NCBI RefSeq assembly: GCF_001437355.1
Contig: NZ_JQBM01000002.1
Coordinates: 336,255 to 389,090 of the forward strand
Length of the DNA stretch: 52,836 bases
Direction of reading: 5' to 3'
DNA from: Weissella viridescens
GTDB taxonomy: Bacteria > Bacillota > Bacilli > Lactobacillales > Lactobacillaceae
Both the position numbers and the translations under genes were made by a program. This document shows, one piece after another, positions 24,757 to 33,366 of the stretch. Within the stretch, counting starts at the first letter, position 1, and each line of letters opens with the position of its first letter. The notes below the pieces were generated by a model that was not told the DNA's origin, did not search any database, and saw only the letters and a list, made by a program, of their open reading frames with translations.

Positions 24757-26756
24757 TCTCAACTAAGAAAAAATTGATGTATGTCTTATCGTGCGTCCTA
24801 ACTATTTTATATTTAGTTTGGCGCGTTGGGTTTACGCTGCCATGGCATGCCTCGCTATGGTTAATTGTTTTTGCCATTATTTTGGTTGTCTGCGAGATAA
24901 CCTCAAATTGTACAGCGTACCTAACCATCTTTTTGCGATTGCGCGTATCAAAACATCAGTTAACGCAACATCTTGATGACTTGGCATATCCGACAGGGAT
25001 GCCTTTGCCTGACGTGGACATTTTGATTGTCACACATGATGAAGATGTCGCCTTGCTACGTAAAACAGTCAATGCAGCTGTGAAATTACGTTATGACAAT
25101 TCAGCTGGTGTGACTGTTTGTATTGCTGACGATGGAAATCGACCTGAGGTAGCAGCGTTAGCCTCAGATTATGGTGTTAAATATGTCGGACTTTCAGGTA
25201 ATACGGAAGCTAAGTCGGGGAATATTAATCATGCGTTGAAAACGTTAAAGGCGCCATTAGTGGCCATTTTCGATGCTGATATGATTCCATATTCAACCTT
25301 CCTTGATGCCAGTGTCCCACCTTTCTTACAAAATTGGGCGCAAATGCAAGAAGATCAAAACCAAAAACCACTGGGCTTTCTACAAACGCCACAAAGTTTT
25401 TATAATGCTGACATTTTCCAATATAATTTATTTTCTGAGAATATTGTTCCGAATGAACAAGATTATTTTTCTCGGGATATCAATGTTTTGAATAGTGCTA
25501 ATGGAGCTGCCATTTTTACCGGATCAAATGCGTTATTTTTACGTGAAGCAATTGATGCCGTGGGCGGCTTTCCAACTGACACATTAACTGAAGATTTTGA
25601 GTTAGGTGCCCTAATTAATTTGCAAGGCTATGTGAGCTACTCTACTCAAGTGCCGCAGGCGAGTGGTTTATCGCCACTTGATTTGAAAGGTGTGATTACG
25701 CAACGCAAACGCTGGGCTCGAGGGGTGATGCAGTCATGTCGAAATTTGCGAATTTTTACTAACCGTCATTTTCCAGCTGTTAATCGCCTTATTTTAATTA
25801 ATAGTTATTTATATTGGTGGTCATTTTTTAGAAGAGTTATTTTCATTATGGCGCCGATTCTATTTGCCTTATTCAATCAACCAGTCGTGATGGCTAATTT
25901 TTGGCTATTAATGTGTTTTTGGGCGCCAGGGTATTTCTTACAACATTGGGTTTTGGGTGATACATCAGGACCAATCCGTAATGAGCGATGGGGTGAGGTA
26001 CAAGAAACCTTTTTTGCGCCATTTTTGGTGGTGCCTGTTTTACTTGAAAGTCTCGGAATCAAAGAGAAAAAATTCATTGTAACTGATAAGTCTAATAAAA
26101 CATCGTGGCGTGATCGATTATATCTGCTCCCATATTTAATATTATGGGGGATGATTTTACTGGCATTGATTAAGTTCAATTACGGTAAATTCGGTTCAGA
26201 AATTTTGTACGGAAGTGTCATTACATTTTGGCTATTAACGCATTTTATTAACTTAACATTTTGTTTGTTTATCGCCAGTGGCCGACAATTGTTCCGTTCA
26301 ACTGAACGCTTTTCACGAAGTTTGTCTGGTGTTGTTCAGCTTGGACGAGTGGACATCAACATTCAGACAATAGATCTTTCAGACACAGCGCTTAAATTTA
26401 AATTAGTTGATGTACAGACTTCACTCATTGGTGTTGGCGAAGATCATACGGTCACGTTGCAGGTGCCAAATGAAAAACCAATTATACTGCAAGGCACGAT
26501 TTTGCGTGTATTTTCACTTGATGATGGCGTCTATGCGGTTATGCAACTACAAGAGCAAGATCAAACACCTGAGCAACTGAATGCTTATTTACGACTCGTC
26601 TATGATGGAGCCAATGCAAATCTGACGAGTGAACAAGATAAGTGGATTACGACGCTAGATGTATTGTGGCTGAATGTTATGCATCGTGTTGAGAATTGGC
26701 GGAAACGCATCAATCGTCGTTTAACTGAAAAAGTGAAACGAGGTAAATCATTATGA
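24753..26756 (+). CDS. BcsA-like membrane glycosyltransferase with PilZ-like C-terminus
   Basis: 667 residues. Cellulose-synthase-type processive GT2 motifs are all present: ADDGN (about residues 125-129), FDADM (174), TEDFELG (279) and QRKRWARG (317). Two N-terminal and about five later membrane segments surround the catalytic loop. The C-terminal 150 residues resemble a PilZ domain, with RSTER (about 515) and IDLSDTA (about 540) in place of RxxxR and D/NxSxxG; the second motif is weakened. It should polymerise and export a beta-glycan, switched on by cyclic di-GMP. The ATG at 24753 overlaps the previous stop and follows GGAGG. The polymer is unknown. Confidence 0.83.
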   Translation: MISTKKKLMYVLSCVLTILYLVWRVGFTLPWHASLWLIVFAIILVVCEITSNCTAYLTIFLRLRVSKHQLTQHLDDLAYPTGMPLPDVDILIVTHDEDVALLRKTVNAAVKLRYDNSAGVTVCIADDGNRPEVAALASDYGVKYVGLSGNTEAKSGNINHALKTLKAPLVAIFDADMIPYSTFLDASVPPFLQNWAQMQEDQNQKPLGFLQTPQSFYNADIFQYNLFSENIVPNEQDYFSRDINVLNSANGAAIFTGSNALFLREAIDAVGGFPTDTLTEDFELGALINLQGYVSYSTQVPQASGLSPLDLKGVITQRKRWARGVMQSCRNLRIFTNRHFPAVNRLILINSYLYWWSFFRRVIFIMAPILFALFNQPVVMANFWLLMCFWAPGYFLQHWVLGDTSGPIRNERWGEVQETFFAPFLVVPVLLESLGIKEKKFIVTDKSNKTSWRDRLYLLPYLILWGMILLALIKFNYGKFGSEILYGSVITFWLLTHFINLTFCLFIASGRQLFRSTERFSRSLSGVVQLGRVDINIQTIDLSDTALKFKLVDVQTSLIGVGEDHTVTLQVPNEKPIILQGTILRVFSLDDGVYAVMQLQEQDQTPEQLNAYLRLVYDGANANLTSEQDKWITTLDVLWLNVMHRVENWRKRINRRLTEKVKRGKSL

Positions 26757-28626
26757 ATATTTTCGGCATTTTAATGCTCCTTGGATCGTTACTGGGTTAC
26801 GAACGAATGCTCCGCGTGTGTGGCATCTCGCCTTACCTGGCATGGATTACGGCTTTTTGGATTCAAACGGTTATTTTATATTTGTTTGGTATGTTGAATC
26901 AGCTCAACCTAGGGATTTACTGCGTTAACGGGCTGGGTTGGCTTTTATTGATTGGTTATATCATTCGGATTTTTGGCTTAAAGAAGGCGCCCTTACCCGT
27001 TGAAATCCATGCTTTTGATGTATGGATGATTGTCTTGGGTGGCCTGCTCGCCATTGGTATTTATCACAGTATCATGGTCCATTATGATAATTTTTCACAT
27101 TGGGCGACAATAGTGAAATTTATGCATTTCACGGGACGCCTACCAACAAATGCCAGTCTAGATGGGGTTATTTCATTTACGTCATATCCCCCCGCGATGG
27201 GATTATTCATTAATTACGTAATACACTTTGTCGGATTTAGTGAATCCAATATGCTTTTAGCGCAGTTCTGCTATATTTGGGCTGCCGTGTACAGTGTTTT
27301 TGGTTTCATGCGCGATAAGACGCGCATGATGTTATCAGGATTGTTAGTTTTGGCCATCGCCATTACGATGATATTTAATGTCCAAATCCGATTTAATAAT
27401 CTGTTGGTCGACTACGTGCTCGCGGCTGTGACTTTAGCTGGGCTAGCAGGCGTTTATGTTTACCGCCAGCAATACAGACAACAATTTATTCATGTCATTT
27501 TGGCTGTTGCTAATTTATTATTAATTAAAAATTCCGGGGCATTCTTTGCAGGTATTATCTTTGCTTATTACTTGTATATGCTCTTTAAAATTAATGGCAT
27601 GTGGCACAAGCGCTGCCAACAGTGGCAAGTAATCTATCGCGTTGGTCTTAAAAATATGGCGCTATGGGTGTTGGCTATCATTGTAAGTGTAATGCCGTTT
27701 TACTGGTGGCAACAACATGTGAAACATACTTTTCCGGAATCAAAACATCAAATTGATACAGCTTCATATGGGCAACAGCTATCGGGTGAGCACACGTCAT
27801 ATTTGATTGATATTGCCCAAAAGATGTTACATGCGAATGCTGATTTAGGCACGCTATCAACGCAGGGCTGCTATTAATTAATGGCGTCTTACTTGCAACG
27901 TGGTTGGGAATGCGTTGGCTGGGCCTTAAAAACCGATTGTTAAAAATGACAATACTGTTCGATGGCTTATTCCTGCTTTATTATGTAAGCATCTATGGCA
28001 TGTATATTTTATCAATGCCACGGGCTGAAGCCGTTGTCTTAGCGGGATTCGAACGATATCTCTCAACAATGATTATTCTGTTAATCCTCTTAAGTGCAGC
28101 TACCTTAGTCATTACCTTAGATGAGCATTTTAAAGAACAGGATTTTAACAAACGTGATTTAAGGTCGTTTAGTTCGTTACCTGCCAAAAAGTGTTATCAA
28201 TATGCTGGAATGTTTTTCTTCACATTTTCAGTCATTGGTGTGAATTCAGAAATCGGTGGTATGCATTTTAACGACCGCCTGAATGAACATGCGCTGCCAC
28301 AGTTATTAAAGCAGGTGACACCTGAAATTAATCAATTGAACGATCAACGGATACTGTTAGTTGATGCAGATCAGGATGACGTGAATTCATATTATGCCGA
28401 TTTTGTGGCAAGATACTATTTCTTCACTGAAAATGCTGATGCTAAAGAAGCTTTCAATGTTTCACCAGATCAGTTTAAAGATATTAATAGTCAATATGAA
28501 TACATGGTGATGCCTAAGCCACACCAAACTTATCAAAAACTAGCTCAAAAGACATACCGTGAAAACATTACCACCGGAACCTATCAAGTTTCCGAAAATG
28601 ATTTGAAGCGTAAGACTTTACCATAA
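26753..28626 (+). pseudogene. Polytopic membrane protein (GT-C-like) of the polysaccharide operon, frameshifted
   Basis: The first frame (26753-27877) encodes about nine membrane segments and a likely GT-C signature in the first large outer loop (HYDNFSHWATIVKF with Asp, then SYPPAMG). The second, ending at 28626, continues in another register with three more membrane segments (LLLINGVLLATWLGM is readable from 27868) and a soluble tail of about 110 residues. The register change falls between 27844 and 27875 and needs one lost base; there is no homopolymer longer than GGG there. The start overlaps the synthase gene by ATGA. It may modify or help export the polymer; its function is not established. 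Confidence 0.7.
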
Positions 28627-28631
28627 ACATC

Positions 28632-28662
28632 AGCTAAGTGTTAAAACAACACTTAGCTTTTT
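28632..28662 (+). terminator. Intrinsic terminator of the polysaccharide operon
   Basis: A perfect 11-bp stem AGCTAAGTGTT/AACACTTAGCT with an AAAA-type loop and T run. Confidence 0.88.
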
Positions 28663-28718
28663 TAATGCGCTAATGACTGTTAAAAATACTCGCGATTTAG
28701 TTACTGAATGAATTTAGT

Positions 28719-28727
28719 GATATAATG
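28719..28727 (+). promoter_or_regulatory. Extended -10 promoter element
   Basis: TGATATAAT, a perfect extended -10, 36 bp before the NmrA-like gene. The -35 region is weak, as is usual with extended -10 promoters. Confidence 0.6.
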
Positions 28728-28763
28728 TATTAAAAGTAAGCAAATACGAAAGAGGGTATATCA

Positions 28764-29630
28764 ATGAAATTTGCTGTTACAGGCGCAACAGGTCGTTTTG
28801 GAAGTCAAGCTGTAAAAATGTTGCAGGAACAATTGACAGATCATGATCAAGTCATTGCCTTAGCTCGAAACGTTGAAAAAGCCGAAGCGATGTTTGGAGC
28901 AGGGGTTGAAGTGCGACCGGGATCATATGATTCAGTGGATACTTTAACGAAATCAATGCAGGGCGTGGATAAATTATTATTTATTTCATCGCAACCCAAT
29001 GCTGATTTTCCACGATTGGACCAACACAAAAACATTTTGAGCGCTGCACAAAATGCGGAAGTTCAGTTTATTGTGTATACTAGTTTCCCACATGCTGATA
29101 AAGTTGATAACCCACTTTCAGGTGATCACAAGGCAACTGAAGCTTTAATTCGTGAAACGGGTATTGCGCATACGTTTGCACGAAATAATTGGTATCTTGA
29201 AAATGAAATGCCGCTTATCAATAAAGTGGTCAATGATGGTCAGGCCATTTATTCAGCCGATAGCGGTAAAGTAGGCTGGGCGCTCGAAGTTGAATATGTT
29301 CGAGCTGCAGTGAAGTTATTGCAAATGGATAATCCAAAAGAAATCTACGAATTTTCTGGTCGTGCCCATACCTTTGAAGAGCTTGCGGAAACTGTGGCAC
29401 GTGTGACAAGCAATACGCTCGAGATTGAACAAGTTTCAGATGCTGACTATAAGCAGAGCTTATTGAATGATGGGTTCGGCGAGTCAACGGCAGACTTATT
29501 TGTGGTTTTCCAACAATTAATCCGTAACGGTGACTTAGCAAATGTACGTAACGATTTATACGAAGTTTTAGATGATGATGTACCTAATTTTGAAGAGGGC
29601 GTCAAGACGGTTCTTGGCGTTGAATCATAA
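28764..29630 (+). CDS. NmrA/QorB-like NAD(P)H-binding oxidoreductase
   Basis: 288 residues. The N-terminal Rossmann motif FAVTGATGRFGSQAV is the GxxGxxG pattern of atypical short-chain dehydrogenases. VDKLLFISSQP, YTSFPHAD and AHTFARNNWYLEN match NmrA-like and QorB-type quinone reductases, which bind NADPH and act as redox sensors or reductases. The catalytic Tyr-x-x-x-Lys of classic SDRs is not seen, which fits this subgroup. AGAGGGTATATCA precedes the ATG. It is a single gene with its own promoter and a moderate terminator at 29646. Confidence 0.82.
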   Translation: MKFAVTGATGRFGSQAVKMLQEQLTDHDQVIALARNVEKAEAMFGAGVEVRPGSYDSVDTLTKSMQGVDKLLFISSQPNADFPRLDQHKNILSAAQNAEVQFIVYTSFPHADKVDNPLSGDHKATEALIRETGIAHTFARNNWYLENEMPLINKVVNDGQAIYSADSGKVGWALEVEYVRAAVKLLQMDNPKEIYEFSGRAHTFEELAETVARVTSNTLEIEQVSDADYKQSLLNDGFGESTADLFVVFQQLIRNGDLANVRNDLYEVLDDDVPNFEEGVKTVLGVES

Positions 29631-29645
29631 GTGGACGAAGACAAT

Positions 29646-29686
29646 AAGAGGCCTGGGCTAATGTGCGCATTAGTGCGGTCTTTTTT
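29646..29686 (+). terminator. Probable intrinsic terminator
   Basis: GCTAATG/CATTAGT stem with a TGCG loop, imperfect outer pairs and a run of six T. Confidence 0.6.
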
Positions 29687-29757
29687 ATTATTTAACGCAA
29701 TTTAATAGATGTTATATATATTTAGATATAACTAGTTGTGATTTCCACCTTTTTTAT

Positions 29758-29786
29758 TTTACAGAGGATTACATTTGTGTTAAGAT
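29758..29786 (+). promoter_or_regulatory. Promoter of the small charged-protein pair
   Basis: -35 TTTACA (29758-29763), 17-bp spacer, -10 TAAGAT (29781-29786) preceded by TGT (extended -10). Confidence 0.6.
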
Positions 29787-29833
29787 AGTGTTAACAACCA
29801 GGGCGGTTGGAACTATATTTTTTCGGAGGACTT

Positions 29834-30058
29834 ATGATGGCAACGATGCGAGATGGATTAAAAGCAAACCGCGAAGCGGCTGAAGAAGCAAAAGCTAAGC
29901 AAATTGATGAAGCTTTAACAGATGCAGCCGAGTCAAAAGCAACCGATGCAGATGAAGAATATTATAAGCACGAAGAAGAATATTATAAGCACGAAGAAGA
30001 ACATTATAGTAAAGCGGGCTGGGTTAACGAAAAGAAAGCTGAAGAAGGTGAGCGATAA
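29834..30058 (+). CDS. Small highly charged protein with EEYYKHE repeats
   Basis: 74 residues from the ATG at 29834, which has CGGAGGACTT upstream; the frame is open a little further back, without a site. It is almost entirely charged and probably helical: an Ala/Glu/Lys-rich N-terminal half, then a three-fold repeat of EEYYKHE (last copy EEHYSKA). This reflects a 21-bp tandem repeat in the DNA (29951-30009). There is no membrane segment or known domain. Its stop overlaps the next start (TAATG), so the two are co-translated. I do not recognise the family; the Tyr/His/Glu-rich repeat might bind metal or another protein. Confidence 0.6.
   Translation: MMATMRDGLKANREAAEEAKAKQIDEALTDAAESKATDADEEYYKHEEEYYKHEEEHYSKAGWVNEKKAEEGER
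29951..30009 (+). repeat. 21-bp tandem repeat inside the small charged-protein gene
   Basis: The unit GAAGAAGAATATTATAAGCA(C) occurs in two nearly identical copies plus a partial third, coding for EEYYKHE. A 21-bp period keeps the frame, so the copy number can change without breaking the gene. Confidence 0.8.
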
Positions 30059-30204
30059 TGGAAGAGCGACACGAATTTGAAGCTGCCGATGCACGAGAAG
30101 TGGAAGATGAAAAGCGTAAAACTGAACGCTTAGAGAAACAAGCACGGTTTACAGAATCAGCACACGAAACGCGTGAAGCTGAGTCTGGCGAAAAGAAAAT
30201 TTAA
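30058..30204 (+). CDS. Second small charged protein (48 residues)
   Basis: The frame begins with the ATG that shares its A with the previous stop (TAATG) and encodes 48 residues, 60 percent of them D, E, K, R or H (ERHEFEAADAREVEDEKRK, then TERLEKQARF and SAHETREAESGEKKI). It looks like a single amphipathic helix or coiled coil. The overlap suggests translational coupling and a shared role with the upstream partner. No family is recognised. It is too short for standard ORF cut-offs and easily missed. The next gene starts 97 bp later with its own ribosome site. Confidence 0.6.
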   Translation: MEERHEFEAADAREVEDEKRKTERLEKQARFTESAHETREAESGEKKI

Positions 30205-30301
30205 GTAAAATCGTGAATTAGATATCCGTTTTTTTTGAAAGGGTCTCAAAACACGACAATAGTAGTGTGATTTGTGGGTATTCAAAAAAGGAGAAATGAA
30301 A

Positions 30302-31189
30302 ATGAAGAATGTTTTAGTAGCAGGTGGTGGAACCTTAGGTAGTCAAATCGCTTATCAGAGTGCTTATTTTGGTAAGCAAGTAACGGTTTATGATGTTAGT
30401 GATGCAGCGATTACTGCAGCCGAAAAGAAGATTGATGGTTGGGCTGCCAGTTATCGTACAGATATGCATGCTACTGACGATCAGATCAATGCGGCTCATG
30501 CTAATTTGACTTTTTCAACTGATTTAGCCGAAGCGGTTAACGGTAAGGACATTGTGATTGAAGCTGTGCCAGAAAACTTAGACATCAAGAAGAGTTTCTA
30601 TAAGGAGTTATCAGCGGTAGCTGCGCCCGAAACAATTTTTGCTTCAAACTCATCAACGATGACGACTTCTGAGTTGAATGGATTTACCGACCGACCTGAT
30701 AAGTTTTTGAATTTGCATTTTGCTAACCAAATTTGGGTGCAAAATACAGCCGAAATCATGGTCTCAGATAAGACGGATCCTGATGTTGAAAAGGCAGTTG
30801 TCGCATTTGCCCGTGAAATCGGGATGGTGCCAATTGTCATGCAGAAAGAACAACATGGTTATGTGTTGAACGCGTTATTGGGACCTTTCACGAATGCCGC
30901 TTTGGCTCTATGAGGTAACGGTGTGGCTGATCCGCAAACAATTGACAAGACATGGATGATTGCTACTGGAGCACCACGTGGGGCTTTTGCTATCATGGAT
31001 GAAATTGGGTTACCAAGTTTGCACACAATTCTTTCGAATGGACGTACAGATGATGTGCCGGATGGCTTTGATGCAGGATTAGACAAAATCCAACAGATGG
31101 TTGATGAAGGCTATAAGGGCCAAGAAAACGGTAAGGGATTTTATAACTATCCTAATCCAGCCTATGAGTCAAAAGATTTCTTGAAGTAA
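30302..31189 (+). pseudogene. 3-hydroxyacyl-CoA dehydrogenase family protein, nonsense mutation
   Basis: A 296-codon frame with the NAD-binding VLVAGGGTLGSQIAYQSAYFG, ASNSSTMTTSE, the catalytic His in LNLHFANQIW, and the C-terminal domain NALLGPFTNAAL...GNGVADPQTIDKTW. A TGA at 30911 sits at the position where the family usually has Trp before GNGVAD, so TGG-to-TGA is the likely event; the frame is otherwise intact. The family oxidises 3-hydroxyacyl-CoA or related hydroxy acids. Without readthrough only the Rossmann half would be made, lacking most of the dimerisation domain. GGAG lies eight bases before the ATG at 30302. A terminator follows. Confidence 0.82.
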
Positions 31190-31203
31190 TAACATTTAAA
31201 AAA

Positions 31204-31236
31204 ATCGTATTCCGTTAATCGGGATGCGTTTTTTTG
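31204..31236 (+). terminator. Intrinsic terminator
   Basis: CGTATTCC/GGGATGCG (two G-T pairs) with a seven-base loop and T run. Confidence 0.7.
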
Positions 31237-31348
31237 TGTTTTTGAAACGGGTTTGGCTTAATAAAATGCCGGCGGCTCAACGGTTTAGCGTGTTTTAAGT
31301 TAGTAGAGCTATAACTAAAATAAATAAAAAAAGAAGTTGGGACACTGT

Positions 31349-32005
31349 ATGTCAAATGAAGTTCAAAACAAACCTACGCACAGATTATATATTGGAGCAG
31401 GAATATTTTTTATACTGTTTTTAATGCTTGGTAGCATGGTGGTCTTACATGGGGAAATCATCAATGAGTTTGATCACGCAATTTTCAATTTTCTAAATCC
31501 TGCGGAAATGCCTTTTTTAACGATGTTTATGAATGGTATATCGGACTTGGGTAGTCCAGCATTTAATACGGTATTAGCGATGTTAATTGTGGTTGTGTTA
31601 TCGCTTTTTCGTCACTTTAGGTTAGGAATATTCATTTTTATGACTTTTTTTGGTGGAAGTGCGTTAGCGCTTTTATTTAAAGTATTGGTTCAACGACCAC
31701 GGCCATCTGGAAAACTTGTGATTGATTCTGGTTATAGTTTTCCGAGTGGACATGTGTTTACAACGAGTATGATTGCTTTCGCGTTAGCACTAATCATCTA
31801 TAAGAAAAGTCAGTCAGTATTAGTACATGATGTAACCTATGTGTTAGCAGGTTTATGGGTCATGACGGTTGCAATTTCCCGAGTCTTTTTACGAGACCAC
31901 TACCCATCTGACGTTTTAGGGAGTATGCTATTAGCATGTGCCGTAATTTGTTTTGCACTTGGTCTTTTTCGCCAAGTCATGAAAAATATGGGGCGAACAA
32001 GTTAA
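31349..32005 (+). CDS. PAP2 family membrane phosphatase
   Basis: 218 residues with about six membrane segments. The three phosphatase motifs are present in order: KVLVQRPRP (K-x6-RP), SFPSGH and SRVFLRDHYPSD (SR-x5-H-x3-D). They place the active site on the outer face. Family members recycle undecaprenyl pyrophosphate or dephosphorylate phosphatidylglycerol phosphate. The ATG at 31349 is chosen over the in-frame TTG at 31337, which itself lies in the probable ribosome site. It precedes the second DedA gene by 38 bp, perhaps in one transcript; both could serve lipid-carrier turnover. Confidence 0.87.
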   Translation: MSNEVQNKPTHRLYIGAGIFFILFLMLGSMVVLHGEIINEFDHAIFNFLNPAEMPFLTMFMNGISDLGSPAFNTVLAMLIVVVLSLFRHFRLGIFIFMTFFGGSALALLFKVLVQRPRPSGKLVIDSGYSFPSGHVFTTSMIAFALALIIYKKSQSVLVHDVTYVLAGLWVMTVAISRVFLRDHYPSDVLGSMLLACAVICFALGLFRQVMKNMGRTS

Positions 32006-32043
32006 ATCCATTGTAGGAAAAAAGGAAATGGGAAACGTTTGAA

Positions 32044-32706
32044 ATGAATACAGTTTCGACAGTTATAGATGTCTTTTTACATCTTGATAAGCATTTAGAC
32101 CACTGGGTGAATATTTTAGGACCTTGGTCGTACGCATTGATTTTTGCAGTCATCTTTTTTGAAACAGGATCGGTTATCTTTCCGTTCTTACCTGGTGATT
32201 CACTACTTTTTGCAGCTGGAGCAGTAGCGGCTTTGCCGAAAAATATGTTGAATCCTTTTATTTTGATTGCGATTGTTTGGATTGCGGTTATTTTAGGTGA
32301 TACGCTAAACTTCTTCATTGGTCGTCGTATTGGTTTGCCGTTGGTGCATAGTAAGGTATTGGGGCATTTTATTTCTCAAAAGAATTTGGATGATGCCAAT
32401 CATTTCTTTGAAAAGTATGGTGCTTTTGCAATTATTTTGGCGCGTTTTATGCCCATTATTCGGACACTATCGCCCTTTACAGCAGCGCTATCCGGTTATC
32501 CATATAAGAAATTCATCATGTTGGATATGATTGCGGCAGCACTGTGGACTTTGGTATGTATTCCAGCCGGTTATTTTTTCGGACGTATTCCATTTATTCA
32601 ACAACATTTTTCTCTCGTGATTTTTGGTATCCTGTTCATCTCTGTTTTGCCAGCAGTTATTACAGGGATTAAGTCATACCTTACGAATAAAAAGAATGCA
32701 GCTTAG
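32044..32706 (+). CDS. DedA family membrane protein (second copy)
   Basis: 220 residues, closely similar throughout to the copy at 12390: the same FETGSVIFPFLPGDSLLFAAGA, FFEKYGAFAIILARFMPIIRT and YPYKKF segments. The differences are scattered and mostly conservative (for example GYPYKKF for NYPYKKF, and FIGRRIG for YIGKKVG). The role is envelope-lipid or proton-motive-force related, as for other DedA proteins. The start follows a GGAAATGG-type site. A terminator lies 31 bp after the stop. The upstream PAP2 gene may share its promoter. Confidence 0.88.
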   Translation: MNTVSTVIDVFLHLDKHLDHWVNILGPWSYALIFAVIFFETGSVIFPFLPGDSLLFAAGAVAALPKNMLNPFILIAIVWIAVILGDTLNFFIGRRIGLPLVHSKVLGHFISQKNLDDANHFFEKYGAFAIILARFMPIIRTLSPFTAALSGYPYKKFIMLDMIAAALWTLVCIPAGYFFGRIPFIQQHFSLVIFGILFISVLPAVITGIKSYLTNKKNAA

Positions 32707-32737
32707 TGTAAGCTGTAAAATAACAGATGATTTATTG

Positions 32738-32777
32738 AACCTGATTTGTTAGTGTAGACTGACAGGTCGGGTTTTTA
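32738..32777 (+). terminator. Intrinsic terminator
   Basis: Two stacked stems AACCTGA/TCGGGTT and TTGTTAG/CTGACAG with a short loop, followed by T5. Confidence 0.75.
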
Positions 32778-32849
32778 AAATTAATTTGTTAAAAAATGAA
32801 GTATAACAGCATGTTCAATAACATGTGCTTTTAGAGAACGGAGGTAGTT

Positions 32850-33284
32850 ATGGATAAAGTTGATATTAAAAAGCAAACCGGTCTTGGTGAATTGGCAGAT
32901 GATGCTTTAATGATTCGAGATGCTGTTTTTATTGCTGAACAAAGGGTTCAAGAACAGCGCGAGCATGATGATGAAGATCAAAATAGAATCCATTATGTAG
33001 GCTATTTGGCCGATAAGCCGGTAACAACGGCTAGAGTGCAGGTGCAAGGAGATAATTGGCATATTGAACGTGTCGCAACCCTTAGTCACGCACGTGGGCG
33101 TGGATTAGCGCAGCAACTTATGCAACAAATTATGACAGATGCTAGACTTCAGTCGGCGAGGTCGATGGATCTTAATGCTCAGGTAACTGCAAAACCCTTT
33201 TACGACAAGTTGGGGTTCACGCAACGTGGGGATGTCTTTCTGGATGCTGGGATGAATCATGTAAACATGCAACGAGAATTATAG
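32850..33284 (+). CDS. GNAT family N-acetyltransferase (ElaA-like)
   Basis: 144 residues. The core GNAT acetyl-CoA loop is visible: IERVATLSHARGRGLAQQLMQ, with R-G-x-G-L/A-x-x-L. The N-terminal RDAVFIAEQRVQEQREHDDED and the C-terminal FYDKLGF segment match the ElaA/YjcF type. Substrates of this branch are mostly unknown. ACGGAGGTAGTT precedes the ATG. It is a single gene bounded by a terminator on each side. Confidence 0.85.
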   Translation: MDKVDIKKQTGLGELADDALMIRDAVFIAEQRVQEQREHDDEDQNRIHYVGYLADKPVTTARVQVQGDNWHIERVATLSHARGRGLAQQLMQQIMTDARLQSARSMDLNAQVTAKPFYDKLGFTQRGDVFLDAGMNHVNMQREL

Positions 33285-33324
33285 TTGCGTGTTACATGTA
33301 GACCTCTAAATGGTTTTATTTAAA

Positions 33325-33366
33325 ACAAAAACACCACTTGTTCTTTTGAACGAGTGGTGTTTTTTC
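33325..33366. terminator. Bidirectional intrinsic terminator
   Basis: ACACCACT-GTTC / GAAC-AGTGGTGT stem with a TTTT-type loop and A/T runs on both sides, between converging genes. Confidence 0.88.
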
